A stretch of 64,000 bases of DNA, taken from positions 1 to 64,000 of the forward strand of contig JAFDWH010000019.1 of NCBI GenBank assembly GCA_018268595.1. The letters run 5' to 3'. The translations under genes were made by a program, and so were the position numbers. The notes under the pieces were generated by a model, which did not search any database, had not been told where the DNA came from, and saw only the letters and a list, made by a program, of their open reading frames with translations. How positions within the stretch are numbered: the stretch's first letter is position 1; every line of letters begins with the position of its first letter. Source of the DNA: Actinomycetota bacterium. Its GTDB lineage: Bacteria; Actinomycetota; Thermoleophilia; Solirubrobacterales; Solirubrobacteraceae. Positions 1 through 7,356 of the stretch are shown one piece after another.

Positions 1-105
1 CGTCCCGCGCTCGCCCCGGCGCGCCGCCGGCGTGCGCCGCTCGCGGGCGCCGCCGCCGGACGTGCGCCGCCGCGCCGCGCGGTCGCGCCCCTGCTGTCCG
101 CGTAG
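1..105 (+). CDS. possible 3' end of an upstream gene (partial)
   Basis: The frame that begins at base 1 stays open to a TAG at 103-105 and reads as an Ala/Arg/Pro-rich tail. The stretch is so GC-rich that several frames are open, so this may be chance. No domain can be recognised. The remaining bases up to the start at 174 hold only the ribosome binding site of the next gene. Confidence 0.2.
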   Translation, partial: RPALAPARRRRAPLAGAAAGRAPPRRAVAPLLSA

Positions 106-173
106 CCCGGGACCGACCGTGCGTGTCGCCGCCCCCGGCGCTGCGACACCGCATCGTTCCCGCAAGGAGTCCC

Positions 174-935
174 ATGTCCCGCATCCTCCGCAAGGCGATC
201 CTGCCGGCGGCGCTGCTGTCGGCGCTCGCCGCGCTGCCCGCCTCCGCCCACGAGGGCGACCCGCACTACAGCTCCGTCGTCAGCTCGATCGTCCCCCGCA
301 CCGACGGCCTCAGCGCACAGGTGCTCGACCATGACGACGCGCTGCTCGTCGTCAACGCGAGCGGCCGCGACGTCACGATCCTCGACCTGAAGGGCGAGCC
401 GTACGCGCGGCTGCAGGCCGACGGCACGGTGCAGGTGAACGCGCGCTCGTCGCTGGCGGTGGGGGAGAACGCGCCGTCGGGCCCGCACGGCCAGGGCGGC
501 GACCGCGCCGATGCGCGCCTGTCCGCGAGCGTCACGCCGCTGCTCGCGCACGCCGGCCACGCGCACGGCGCCGAGGCGCCCGCGCCGGCCGGCGGCGGCG
601 GCGCGGCGAGCGCCGGCCCCGACTGGGTGACGGTCGACAGAGCCGGGCGCTACCAGTGGCACGACCCGCGCATCAACTACCGCGCCCGGCCGGTGCCGCC
701 GCAGGTGACCGACACCGCGAAGGAGACGAAGGTGAAGGACTGGCGCGTGCCGCTGCTCGTGGCGGGGCAGGCCGGCGACGTGCTGGGCACACTGACGTGG
801 GTCGGCGAGCCCGGCGGCGGCTCGTCGTTCCCGACCGCGGCCGTCGCCTCGCTCGCGCTGCTCGTGCTGCTGGCGCTCGGCGCGGTCGCGCTCGTGCAGC
901 GGCGGCGGCGCACCGAGCGGGCGGGGACGTCGTGA
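174..935 (+). CDS. exported His-rich protein with C-terminal membrane anchor
   Basis: Hypothetical exported protein of 253 residues. ATG 174 was chosen over upstream GTG 123 because AAGGAG lies at 164-169 and because translation from here opens with a clean signal peptide (RILRKAILPAALLSALAALPASA, cleavage before HEGDP). A His/Ala-rich linker (HAGHAHGAEAP) follows near residue 125. A domain with WVTVDRAGRYQWHDPRINY and DWRVPLLV comes next, then a C-terminal transmembrane segment (ASLALLVLLALGAVALV) and a basic end. The topology is therefore extracytoplasmic with a C-terminal anchor. I recall similar proteins of unknown role in Actinobacteria but cannot name a family. Its stop overlaps the GTG start of the next gene, and a cytochrome c gene follows, so a redox or metal-related job is possible. 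That is inference. Confidence 0.8.
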   Translation: MSRILRKAILPAALLSALAALPASAHEGDPHYSSVVSSIVPRTDGLSAQVLDHDDALLVVNASGRDVTILDLKGEPYARLQADGTVQVNARSSLAVGENAPSGPHGQGGDRADARLSASVTPLLAHAGHAHGAEAPAPAGGGGAASAGPDWVTVDRAGRYQWHDPRINYRARPVPPQVTDTAKETKVKDWRVPLLVAGQAGDVLGTLTWVGEPGGGSSFPTAAVASLALLVLLALGAVALVQRRRRTERAGTS

Positions 936-2347
936 GGCGCCGCGCCGCGCTGCTCGCCGCCGCGCTGCTCGCCGCCGGGGCGCTCGCCCCGGCCGCCGCG
1001 CAGGCGCACGGCATCTCCGGCAGCGCCGACCTGCCGATCCCGCAGTGGCTGTTCGCGTGGGCGGCGGCGATCGTGCTGATCGCCTCGTTCGTCGCGCTCG
1101 GCGTGCTGTGGCCGGCGCCGCGCTTGCAACGCCCGCGGCTGCGGCGTGTGCTGACGATCCCGCCCGGCGTGCGGACGCTGTGCGGGCTGGTCGGGGTGGC
1201 GCTCTACGGCGTCGTCCTCTACGCCGCCTTCGCCGGCACGACGGTGCCGACCGCGAACCTCGCGCCGACGGCGATCTACGTCGCCTTCTGGGTCGGGGTC
1301 CCCGTGCTGAGCGTCCTGCTCGGCGACGTGTTCGCGCTGTTCAGCCCGTGGCGCGCGCTCTACCGCTGGATCGCCGGCGCGGCGCGGCGCGTGCATACGA
1401 GCCTCGACGCAGAGCCGCTCGCCTACCCGGCATGGCTCGGACGCTGGCCGGCGGCCGTCGGGCTCGTCGCGTTCGCGTGGGTCGAGCTGGTCTACGTCGA
1501 CAAGGACGTGCCGGCGACGCTCGGCGCGCTCGCGCTCGCGTACGGCTTCGTGCAGGTGGTCGGCATGAGCGTCTACGGCGAGCGGACGTGGAGCGAGCGC
1601 GCCGACGCGTTCGGCGTCTGGTTCAACCTCTGCTCGCGCTTGTCGATCTGGGAGACGCGCGGGCGCGAGCTGTGCGTGCGCGCGCCGCTGAGCGGGCTGC
1701 CGCGGCTCGACCCGCTGCCCGGCACGGTCGCCGTGCTCGTCGCGTTGATCGGCTCGACGACGTTCGACGGCGCCTCCAACGGCGTGCTGTGGGTCGACGT
1801 CGCGCCGTGGCTGCAGGACCGCTTCGGCGACCTCGGCGCGTCGCTGACGGTCGCGAGCGAGCTGGCCGCGAGCGTCGGGCTGGCGGTCGCACTGGCGGCG
1901 GTCGCGGGCCTGTACCAGCTCGGCATCCGCGGCATGCGCACGCTCGACCCGCGCCGCGACGCGGGCGAGCTCGCGCGCGCGTTCGCGCACACGCTCGCGC
2001 CGATCGCGCTCGCCTACGCGCTCGCGCACTACTTCTCGCTGCTCGTCTTCCAGGGTCAGGCGCTGATCTACCTCGCCTCGGACCCGCTCGGGACCGGCGC
2101 GAACCTGCTCGGGACGGCGAACACGCAGGTCGACTACACGCTGATCTCGCCGACCGGGATCTGGTACGTGCAGGTCGCGGCGCTCGTCGCCGGCCACGTC
2201 GCCGGGCTCGTGCTCGCGCACGACCGTGCGCTGGCCGTGTTCGCGGAGGACCGGCGCGCGGCGGTCCGCTCGCAGTATTGGATGCTGACCGTGATGGTCG
2301 GCTTCACCTGCCTGGGCCTGTGGCTGCTGTCGGCGGTGAACGCGTGA
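932..2347 (+). CDS. polytopic membrane protein with conserved-looking histidines
   Basis: Integral membrane protein of 471 residues. The start is GTG 932, overlapping the previous stop in GTGA. Translation begins with a signal-like segment (RRRAALLAAALLAAGALAPAAAQAHG), and about ten further hydrophobic segments follow. Histidines sit in or beside late membrane segments (LAHYFSLLVFQG, AGHVAGLVLAHDRAL). These are the sort of residues that could bind heme or metal, but no recognised motif proves it. It lies between an exported His-rich protein and a cytochrome c lipoprotein, which suggests a membrane electron-transfer unit. I recall that relatives in databases may carry the name fenitrothion hydrolase; I cannot check this and would not transfer the function. 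Confidence 0.75.
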   Translation: MRRRAALLAAALLAAGALAPAAAQAHGISGSADLPIPQWLFAWAAAIVLIASFVALGVLWPAPRLQRPRLRRVLTIPPGVRTLCGLVGVALYGVVLYAAFAGTTVPTANLAPTAIYVAFWVGVPVLSVLLGDVFALFSPWRALYRWIAGAARRVHTSLDAEPLAYPAWLGRWPAAVGLVAFAWVELVYVDKDVPATLGALALAYGFVQVVGMSVYGERTWSERADAFGVWFNLCSRLSIWETRGRELCVRAPLSGLPRLDPLPGTVAVLVALIGSTTFDGASNGVLWVDVAPWLQDRFGDLGASLTVASELAASVGLAVALAAVAGLYQLGIRGMRTLDPRRDAGELARAFAHTLAPIALAYALAHYFSLLVFQGQALIYLASDPLGTGANLLGTANTQVDYTLISPTGIWYVQVAALVAGHVAGLVLAHDRALAVFAEDRRAAVRSQYWMLTVMVGFTCLGLWLLSAVNA

Positions 2348-2414
2348 GCGCGAGGGTTTGAGAGGCTGTACGGCGAACTCGACCTCGACTCCGATGCGGA
2401 AGGCGGTGCGTGAG

Positions 2415-2837
2415 ATGAGACCGATCCATGCGATCCCCGTCGTGCTCCTCGCAGCCGCGCTCGCCGGCTGCGGCGGGGGCGGGGGCGGTGGCGACACCAA
2501 CAGCGCGGGCACGCGCGACGCGCCGCCGGCGACCCAGACGCAAGCGCAGACTCAGACGCAGACGCAGTCCGCCCCGAACACGAAGACGACCGCGCCGGCG
2601 AAGGGCCCCGACGGCGCGAAGCTGTTCGCGGGCAACTGCGCGAGTTGCCACACGCTCGCGGCGGCCAACGCGCACGGCGCCGTCGGTCCCAACCTCGACG
2701 ACCTCAAGCCCGACGCGGGCACCGTCCAGCAGCAGGTCGAGAACGGCGGCGGCGGGATGCCCTCGTTCGGCGGGACGCTGTCGGGCGCGGAGATCGCCGC
2801 CGTCGCGAGATACGTCGCCGACAACGCCGGCAGGTAG
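2415..2837 (+). CDS. class I cytochrome c lipoprotein
   Basis: Small electron carrier of 140 residues. A lipoprotein signal peptide ends in the lipobox LAGC (lipidated Cys about residue 19). A flexible Gly then Gln/Thr-rich linker follows, and then one cytochrome c domain. The heme is attached through CASCH (residues 75-79), and the axial Met is in GGGMPSFGG (about residue 115). ATG 2415 was chosen because the lipobox sits at normal distance; an in-frame ATG at 2394 would only add charged residues. The protein should sit on the outer face of the membrane. It is the third gene of a run beginning at 174 and probably exchanges electrons with the membrane protein just upstream (inference). It ends 3 bases before the convergent MFS gene. 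Confidence 0.9.
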   Translation: MRPIHAIPVVLLAAALAGCGGGGGGGDTNSAGTRDAPPATQTQAQTQTQTQSAPNTKTTAPAKGPDGAKLFAGNCASCHTLAAANAHGAVGPNLDDLKPDAGTVQQQVENGGGGMPSFGGTLSGAEIAAVARYVADNAGR

Positions 2838-2840
2838 GCG

Positions 2841-4448
2841 TCAGGCGGGGGGCGCCGCCGCGGCGTCCTCCGCCTCGTAGCGCGCCAGCAGCGCGCGCTC
2901 GTCGTCACGCTTCGGGAAGCGCAGGTAGACGAGCGCGGCGCCGAGCAGCACGGCGACGATGCCGGCCGTGTAGGCCCACTGGTCACCGGAGATGAACGCC
3001 GACTTGGCGGCCGCGACGATCTGGTCGGAGTGCGCCGGGTACTGCTGCGCCGCGTCGGCGGCGGACGCGAACGACTTCTCGAGCTGCGTCTGGACCTGGT
3101 CGGAGACCTGCGCGGCGTTCGGCGAGCCGGCGATCTCGGTGGCGAACGCGGACGCGTAGCCGGCCGTCAGCAGCGCGCCGAGGATCGACTGCATGATCGC
3201 CCCGCCGAGGTCGCGTTGCAGGTCGGCCGTGCCCGACGCCATCCCGGCGCGCCGCACCGGCACCGAGCCGGTCAGCGAGTGCGAGGCCGGTGTGCCGGCG
3301 AGGCCGACGCCGATCCCCATCAAGGCGTAGCCGAGGAAGACCTTCCAGTACGCGATGCCCTCTCTCCACAGCAGCAGCATCGTGAGGAAGCCGAGCAGGC
3401 AGAAGACGTAGCCGCCCAGCAGCGTGACGCGCGCGCCGTGGCGCTCGACGAGCCGCGCCGAGCGCGGCGCGACCAGCACCATCAGCACGGCGGCGGGGAG
3501 GATCGAGGCGCCCGCGCCGAGCGTCGAGTAGCCGAGCACGTTCTGCAGGAACTGCTGGCCGACGAACATCGCCGCCATCAGCGTCCCGAACACGATCACG
3601 CCGGCGCAGGCGGCAACCCAGAAGATCCGCCGGCGCGCCACGTCGAGGTCGTAGAGCGGGTTGGCGGCGCGCCGCTGGCGCAGCACGAACGCGACGCCGG
3701 CGGCGAGCGCGATCGCGGCGAGCCCGAGCGCGAGCGCGCCGCGGTTCGGCACCGGCGCGAAGTTGATCGCCAGCACGAGCGCGGCGACCAGCACGACCGA
3801 CAGGACGCCGCCGAGGTTGTCGACCGGGTCGCTCGTCTCGTTCACGTGCGCGGGCACGAGCCGGACCGCCAGCACGAGCGCGACGAACGCGAGCGGCAGC
3901 GTGATCAGGAACACCGAGCCCCACGCGAAGTGCTCGAGCAGCGCGCCCGACAGCAGCGGGCCGAGCGCCGAGATCGCGCCGCCGATCCCGGACCACAGCG
4001 CGATCGCGCGCGTGCGGCCGGCGCCCGACCACAGCGCCGTGATGAGCGCGAGCGTGGTCGGGAAGGCGAGGCCGGCGGCGACGCCGCCGAGCAGGCGGGC
4101 GCCGAACAGGACGGGCAGCGAGGGCGCGAATCCGGCCAGCAGGGAGGCGGGGATCGCCAGCGCGGTGCCGAGGATCAGCATCAGCTTGCGGCCGTAGCGG
4201 TCGCCGACCGCGCCGAGGTAGAGGACCGAGGCCGCGAGCCCGAGCGAGTAGCCGACCGCGACGAGGTTCAGGCCGGTCTGGCCGGCGTCGAAGTCCTTCG
4301 CGATCTCGGGCAGCGCGACGTTCGCGACGGCGAGGTTGAGGTTCGCGACGCCGGCGACGAGGATCAGCGTCGCCAACACGAGCGGCGCGCGCTCGGGCGC
4401 GCGGCCTCCGGGGGCCGCCGCTGGCGTCTGCTCGCGCGCGATCGCCAT
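2841..4448 (-). CDS. MFS transporter, DHA2 (EmrB/QacA-like) family
   Basis: Proton-driven multidrug-type exporter of 535 residues with about 14 membrane segments. The MFS motif-A-like loop GDRYGRKLM lies between the second and third segments, and LNLAVANVALPEIAKDF is the family's usual first-helix signature. The substrate cannot be told. A loop with many Gln/Ala residues (QVSDQVQTQLEKSFASAADA) precedes the last segment, as in other actinobacterial members. A hexamer TAGGCT (4460 to 4455, minus strand) ends 7 bases before the ATG and no Shine-Dalgarno sequence is present, so the mRNA is probably leaderless. The gene is transcribed toward the cytochrome gene and away from the tRNA. Confidence 0.9.
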   Translation of the reverse strand: MAIAREQTPAAAPGGRAPERAPLVLATLILVAGVANLNLAVANVALPEIAKDFDAGQTGLNLVAVGYSLGLAASVLYLGAVGDRYGRKLMLILGTALAIPASLLAGFAPSLPVLFGARLLGGVAAGLAFPTTLALITALWSGAGRTRAIALWSGIGGAISALGPLLSGALLEHFAWGSVFLITLPLAFVALVLAVRLVPAHVNETSDPVDNLGGVLSVVLVAALVLAINFAPVPNRGALALGLAAIALAAGVAFVLRQRRAANPLYDLDVARRRIFWVAACAGVIVFGTLMAAMFVGQQFLQNVLGYSTLGAGASILPAAVLMVLVAPRSARLVERHGARVTLLGGYVFCLLGFLTMLLLWREGIAYWKVFLGYALMGIGVGLAGTPASHSLTGSVPVRRAGMASGTADLQRDLGGAIMQSILGALLTAGYASAFATEIAGSPNAAQVSDQVQTQLEKSFASAADAAQQYPAHSDQIVAAAKSAFISGDQWAYTAGIVAVLLGAALVYLRFPKRDDERALLARYEAEDAAAAPPA

Positions 4449-4573
4449 CGGCCGAGCCTAGGCCGGCTGCGCGCGGCTGCCAACGAGCCCGGCGCACCGG
4501 CGCGCTGCGGGGACGGGACGCGTTCCAGCACGGCGCCCCACCACACCCGTTGGTAGAGTCCGTCAGGACCCGT

Positions 4574-4647
4574 GGTGGGCGTAGCTCAGCTGGTAGAGCT
4601 CCTGGTTGTGGTCCAGGCGGTCGGGGGTTCGAGTCCCCTCGCTCACC
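4574..4647 (+). tRNA. tRNA-His (anticodon GTG)
   Basis: A complete cloverleaf can be drawn. The acceptor stem is GTGGGCG (4575-4581) against CGCTCAC (4640-4646). The D arm starts GCTCAGC, the anticodon stem CCTGG/CCAGG encloses a loop with GTG at 4608-4610, and the T arm GGGGG-TTCGAGT-CCCCT is intact. The extra G at 4574 pairs with discriminator C 4647, which is the identity signature of histidine tRNA. CCA is not encoded. A likely promoter hexamer TAGAGT lies at 4554-4559. A toxin-antitoxin pair follows downstream; no second copy of the tRNA 3' end was found that would prove integration. Confidence 0.96.
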
Positions 4648-4757
4648 CTCTCGAAGACGGAGGTCTCGCAGCGGGTCCGCTGGCATGAGGCAAGCCACGG
4701 ATCGCCCGCCGGCCGGAGGCCTTCGAGGCCGACGTACCACTGGCCGAAGCTCTGCTA

Positions 4758-4773
4758 CCGTACATTTGTACGG
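4758..4773 (+). promoter_or_regulatory. palindromic operator of the toxin-antitoxin pair
   Basis: CCGTACA-TT-TGTACGG is a perfect 7+7 inverted repeat centred 23 bases before the antitoxin start and likely overlapping its promoter. TacA-type ribbon-helix-helix antitoxins bind such sites together with their toxin to repress their own operon. The position and symmetry are seen; the binding is inferred. Confidence 0.6.
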
Positions 4774-4787
4774 ACAGAGGAGCTGCT

Positions 4788-5066
4788 GTGGCTGCGACAA
4801 AGACCGATCGTCTCGAAGCTCGCCTCACGCACGAGGAGCGCAAGCAGATTGAGCAGGCCGCCGCGCTTGCGGGCGAGCCGGTGTCTGCCTTCGTGGTGCT
4901 CGCCGCGCTGGACCGAGCCGAGGTCGTCGTGCGCGAACGCGCTTCTACCGTTGTCCCGGGCGACTACTTCGATCGGCTCGTGGCATCGCTCGACACGGCC
5001 GAGGAGGCGCCGAGGCTCGCGCGGGCGGCTCGCAGAGCGCGAGCGCGCAAGCAGATCGAGGCGTGA
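4788..5066 (+). CDS. TacA-type antitoxin (DUF1778, ribbon-helix-helix)
   Basis: Antitoxin of 92 residues. The N-terminal part, with KTDRLEARLTHEERKQIEQA then GEPVSAFVVLAAL, matches the DUF1778 ribbon-helix-helix pattern. The middle stretch PGDYFDRLVASLD is the toxin-neutralising segment typical of TacA-like proteins. The C-terminus is Ala/Arg-rich. The start is GTG with GAGGAG at 4777-4782. It overlaps the acetyltransferase gene by 4 bases (GTGA), the normal arrangement for this type II module. The palindrome at 4758-4773 is probably its operator. Base composition is a little less extreme than in flanking genes, consistent with acquisition next to tRNA-His. Confidence 0.9.
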   Translation: MAATKTDRLEARLTHEERKQIEQAAALAGEPVSAFVVLAALDRAEVVVRERASTVVPGDYFDRLVASLDTAEEAPRLARAARRARARKQIEA

Positions 5067-5569
5067 GCCTGCGGATCGCGCCGCTCGCCGACGGGTACGA
5101 CCTCGCGAGCTTCTCCTGTGGACAGCCAGCGCTCGACACCTGGCTGCGCGAGCATGCGCAGCACGCAACTCGGCAGGGCACACGCACCTATCTCCTGCTC
5201 GAGGAGCGCTCAGAACGGGTCGTCGGCTACTTCGCGATCGCGCCGTACCTGTTGGAGCGCGAGCAGGCGCCACGTCGCGTAGGCCGAGGCGCTCCGCTTC
5301 GCATCCCGGCAATCCTGTTGGCGAAGCTCGCGCTGCATGAGCGGCTCCATGGCCGCGGCTTGGGCGCCGAGCTACTCGTACAGGCGTTGACGGTGATCGT
5401 CGCTGCGGCGCGTGCCGCCGGCGGTCGGGTGGTCGTGGTCGACGCGATCGACGAGAACGCCGCCAACTTCTCTGTCGCCCACGACTTCGAACGCCTACCG
5501 AACGATCAGCAGCGGCTGATCGTCAAGCTCAGCACGGTCGCGCAGGCGCTCGAATTGCCGTGGCCCTAA
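5063..5569 (+). CDS. TacT-like GNAT acetyltransferase toxin, catalytic Tyr replaced
   Basis: GNAT-fold toxin of 168 residues. Family members acetylate the amino group of aminoacyl-tRNA and so block translation. The N-terminus has FSCGQPALDTWLREHA, the family's usual opening. The acetyl-CoA loop is HERLHGRGLGAEL near residues 92-104. In active TacT/AtaT-type enzymes a Tyr follows Phe in a late FY..HGF-like motif; here the aligned stretch is AANFSVAHDFERLP, with Ser137 (TCT, 5471-5473) in the Tyr position. A single base would restore TAT. The toxin may therefore be weakened or dead, while the antitoxin looks intact. It is translationally coupled to the antitoxin by GTGA. Confidence 0.88.
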   Translation: MSLRIAPLADGYDLASFSCGQPALDTWLREHAQHATRQGTRTYLLLEERSERVVGYFAIAPYLLEREQAPRRVGRGAPLRIPAILLAKLALHERLHGRGLGAELLVQALTVIVAAARAAGGRVVVVDAIDENAANFSVAHDFERLPNDQQRLIVKLSTVAQALELPWP

Positions 5570-5686
5570 GAACCGGCGGGGGCGCGACTCAAGCGCTGTG
5601 GTGCCGAAGGCCGCGGACGGAACCGATCTCCGCGGGCGCGGGCCTCAAGATTCGGACGAAGGCGTTCGTCGGCGTAAGCGATCGTC

Positions 5687-6085
5687 TCACCCCTCGAAGG
5701 CCACGATCCCCAGCACCAGCAGCCCGAGCGCGACGCCGGCGAGCGTGAGCAGGGCGACGACGCGGTCGTCCGGGCGCGCGTAGTCGCCGCGTGCGAGCGC
5801 TCGCTCGACCTGGCGCTGGCGGTAGGTCGCGTAGCCGATCAGGACCGTCCCGAGCAGCGCGAAGCCGACGCCCGCGACCGTGTAGGGCCAGTGCGGACCT
5901 CGCGTCAGCGCCGGCACGACGCGGCCGGTGCCGATGCTGACGGCGAGCGCCGTCAGGCCGGTGCGCCACCACGCGAGGTAGGTGCGCTCGTTCGCGAGCC
6001 GCGTGCGTCGCGTGGCGTCAACGGCCTCGCCGGCGTCCGGCGGGCGGGAGCTGGGCTCGCTCGGGCGCATCTGCCGCGCGACCAT
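5687..6085 (-). CDS. DUF202 (YidH-like) small membrane protein
   Basis: Inner-membrane protein of about 132 residues (127 if ATG 6070 is used). The signature DATRRTRLANERTYLAWWRT then GLTALAVSIGTGRVVPAL is the DUF202 motif. Two further membrane segments follow (VAGVGFALLGTVLIGYATY and VVALLTLAGVALGLLVLGIV). The function of the family is unknown. The start is uncertain because neither ATG has a Shine-Dalgarno sequence. A TATGGT hexamer at 6086-6081 on the minus strand would fit a leaderless start near 6070. Upstream, the frame stays open but is low-complexity Arg/Pro and was not used. The 117 bases between this gene and the toxin gene hold a weak GACGAA/TTCGTC hairpin at 5655-5670. Confidence 0.85.
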   Translation of the reverse strand: MVARQMRPSEPSSRPPDAGEAVDATRRTRLANERTYLAWWRTGLTALAVSIGTGRVVPALTRGPHWPYTVAGVGFALLGTVLIGYATYRQRQVERALARGDYARPDDRVVALLTLAGVALGLLVLGIVAFEG

Positions 6086-6126
6086 AGCGCCTGCCCCGTC
6101 CGGCACGGCGGCCAGCGCGCGGCGCC

Positions 6127-6357
6127 TTACGGGAGCCGGCCGAACGCGAAGTAGGCGAGCGGGCCGAGCCAGTTGACGAACGAGGCCGCCGCCCACAGGC
6201 GCTTCGAGCCGCGCACGCGCGCAGCCGGGCGGCGGCGCAGGTCGATCAGCGCGCACAGCTGCAGCGTCACCTGCGCGACGCCGGCCACCACGATCGCGCG
6301 CCGTCGCGCGGGCGGCAGGTCACTCCAGCGCTGCTTCTCGCGCTTCCGCTTCGCCAT
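6127..6357 (-). CDS. small membrane protein with PLD-nuclease N-terminal-like segment
   Basis: Protein of 76 residues. A basic N-terminus (MAKRKREKQRWSDLP) leads into one hydrophobic helix (AIVVAGVAQVTLQLCALIDL). The C-terminal stretch KRLWAAASFVNWLGPLAYFA then FGRLP matches the short membrane domain often called PLDc_N, which ends in GP..Y..FGR. The role is unknown. The ATG at 6357 lies 7 bases after TACGCT (6369 to 6364, minus strand) with no Shine-Dalgarno sequence, so the transcript is likely leaderless. It is divergent from the alpha/beta hydrolase gene, with about 66 bases shared between the two starts. Confidence 0.75.
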   Translation of the reverse strand: MAKRKREKQRWSDLPPARRRAIVVAGVAQVTLQLCALIDLRRRPAARVRGSKRLWAAASFVNWLGPLAYFAFGRLP

Positions 6358-6423
6358 CGTGCGAGCGTACCGGCCGGCGGCCGCCCGTTGCGGGACAGCC
6401 GGCCGATCGCCTACGGTCTGCGG

Positions 6424-7356
6424 ATGGACGCGGCCGGCCCGTTCGAGGCGCACGAGGTCGACCTGCACGGGCACCGGGCGGCGTACCGCGTCGCCGGCGA
6501 GGGCCCGGCGATCGTGCTGATCCACGGGATGATCAACTCCTCCCGCCACTGGGAGGCGGTCGCGACGCGGCTGGCCGGCTCGCACCGCGTGATCGCGCCC
6601 GACCTGATCGGCCACGGCGGCTCGGCGACCCCGCGCGGCGACTACTCGCTGGGGGCGCACGCCGCCAGCATCCGCGACCTGCTGGCGACGCTCGGCGTCG
6701 CGCGCGCGACGATCGTCGGCCACTCGCTCGGCGGCGGCGTCGCGATGCAGTTCTTCTACCAGTTCCCGCAGCGCACGGAGCGGCTCGTGCTGGTCTCCAG
6801 CGGCGGGCTCGGCTCCGAGGTCAGCCCGCTGTTGCGCGGCGCGGCGCTGCCCGGCTCGGCGCTACTGCTGCGACTCGCCGCCCAGCCGCGACTCGTCGAC
6901 GCGCTCACGGGCGCCGGCACGCGCCTGCGCGAGCGCGGCAACGCGAACGGCGTCTACCTGCACGCGGTGGCGCGCGCACTGCGCCCGCTGGGGGAAGCGG
7001 GCGCACGCCGCGCCTTCCTCGAGACGCTGCGCGCGGTGATCGACCGCCACGGCCAGCGCGTCAGCGCGCGCGACCGCCTCTACCTGCTGAGCGACACGCC
7101 GACGATGATCGTGTGGGGCGAGCGCGACCGCACGATCCCAGTCGCGCACGGCCTCGCCGCCCGCGACGCGATCCCCGGCTGCCGCTTCGAGCTGCTCTCG
7201 CGCGCCGCGCACTTCCCGAACCTCGAGGACCCTGCCGGCCTCGCCGCGGTGCTGGCCGACTTCGTCGCCACGACCGCGCCCGCGCGGCTCGGCGACGAGG
7301 ACTGGGGCGACGCCGTGGGGCGCCGCGCACGCGCGACGATCCGGCGCGTCGCATGA
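6424..7356 (+). CDS. alpha/beta hydrolase
   Basis: Soluble serine hydrolase of 310 residues. The oxyanion-side motif is IVLIHGMINSS near residue 34. The nucleophile elbow is GHSLGG near residue 98. The acid is probably the Asp in MIVWGERDRTIP, and the catalytic His is in RAAHFPNLEDP near the end. The substrate is not evident; the family includes esterases, C-C hydrolases and lyases. ATG 6424 was chosen because TACGGT (6412-6417) ends 7 bases before it, fitting a leaderless transcript; upstream in-frame sequence has no family similarity. Its stop overlaps the next gene's ATG, so the two are translated together. Confidence 0.88.
   Translation: MDAAGPFEAHEVDLHGHRAAYRVAGEGPAIVLIHGMINSSRHWEAVATRLAGSHRVIAPDLIGHGGSATPRGDYSLGAHAASIRDLLATLGVARATIVGHSLGGGVAMQFFYQFPQRTERLVLVSSGGLGSEVSPLLRGAALPGSALLLRLAAQPRLVDALTGAGTRLRERGNANGVYLHAVARALRPLGEAGARRAFLETLRAVIDRHGQRVSARDRLYLLSDTPTMIVWGERDRTIPVAHGLAARDAIPGCRFELLSRAAHFPNLEDPAGLAAVLADFVATTAPARLGDEDWGDAVGRRARATIRRVA

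Noticed and set aside
677-2512. A 611-codon open frame on the minus strand opposite the membrane protein gene, and many similar long frames elsewhere (for example 10288-12039 and 3030-4556)
   Set aside because: They consist of Arg/Ala/Asp/Gly-biased low-complexity sequence with no domain and lie opposite clear genes; at this GC, stop codons are rare in all frames.
4540-4640. A second tRNA suggested by TGGTAGAG occurring twice (4551 and 4591)
   Set aside because: Only the downstream copy sits in a complete cloverleaf; the upstream one overlaps the promoter hexamer of tRNA-His and has no arms.
4648-5686. Attachment-site duplication of the tRNA-His 3' end
   Set aside because: No second copy of GGGTTCGAGTCCCC-type sequence was found downstream, and no integrase gene is present.
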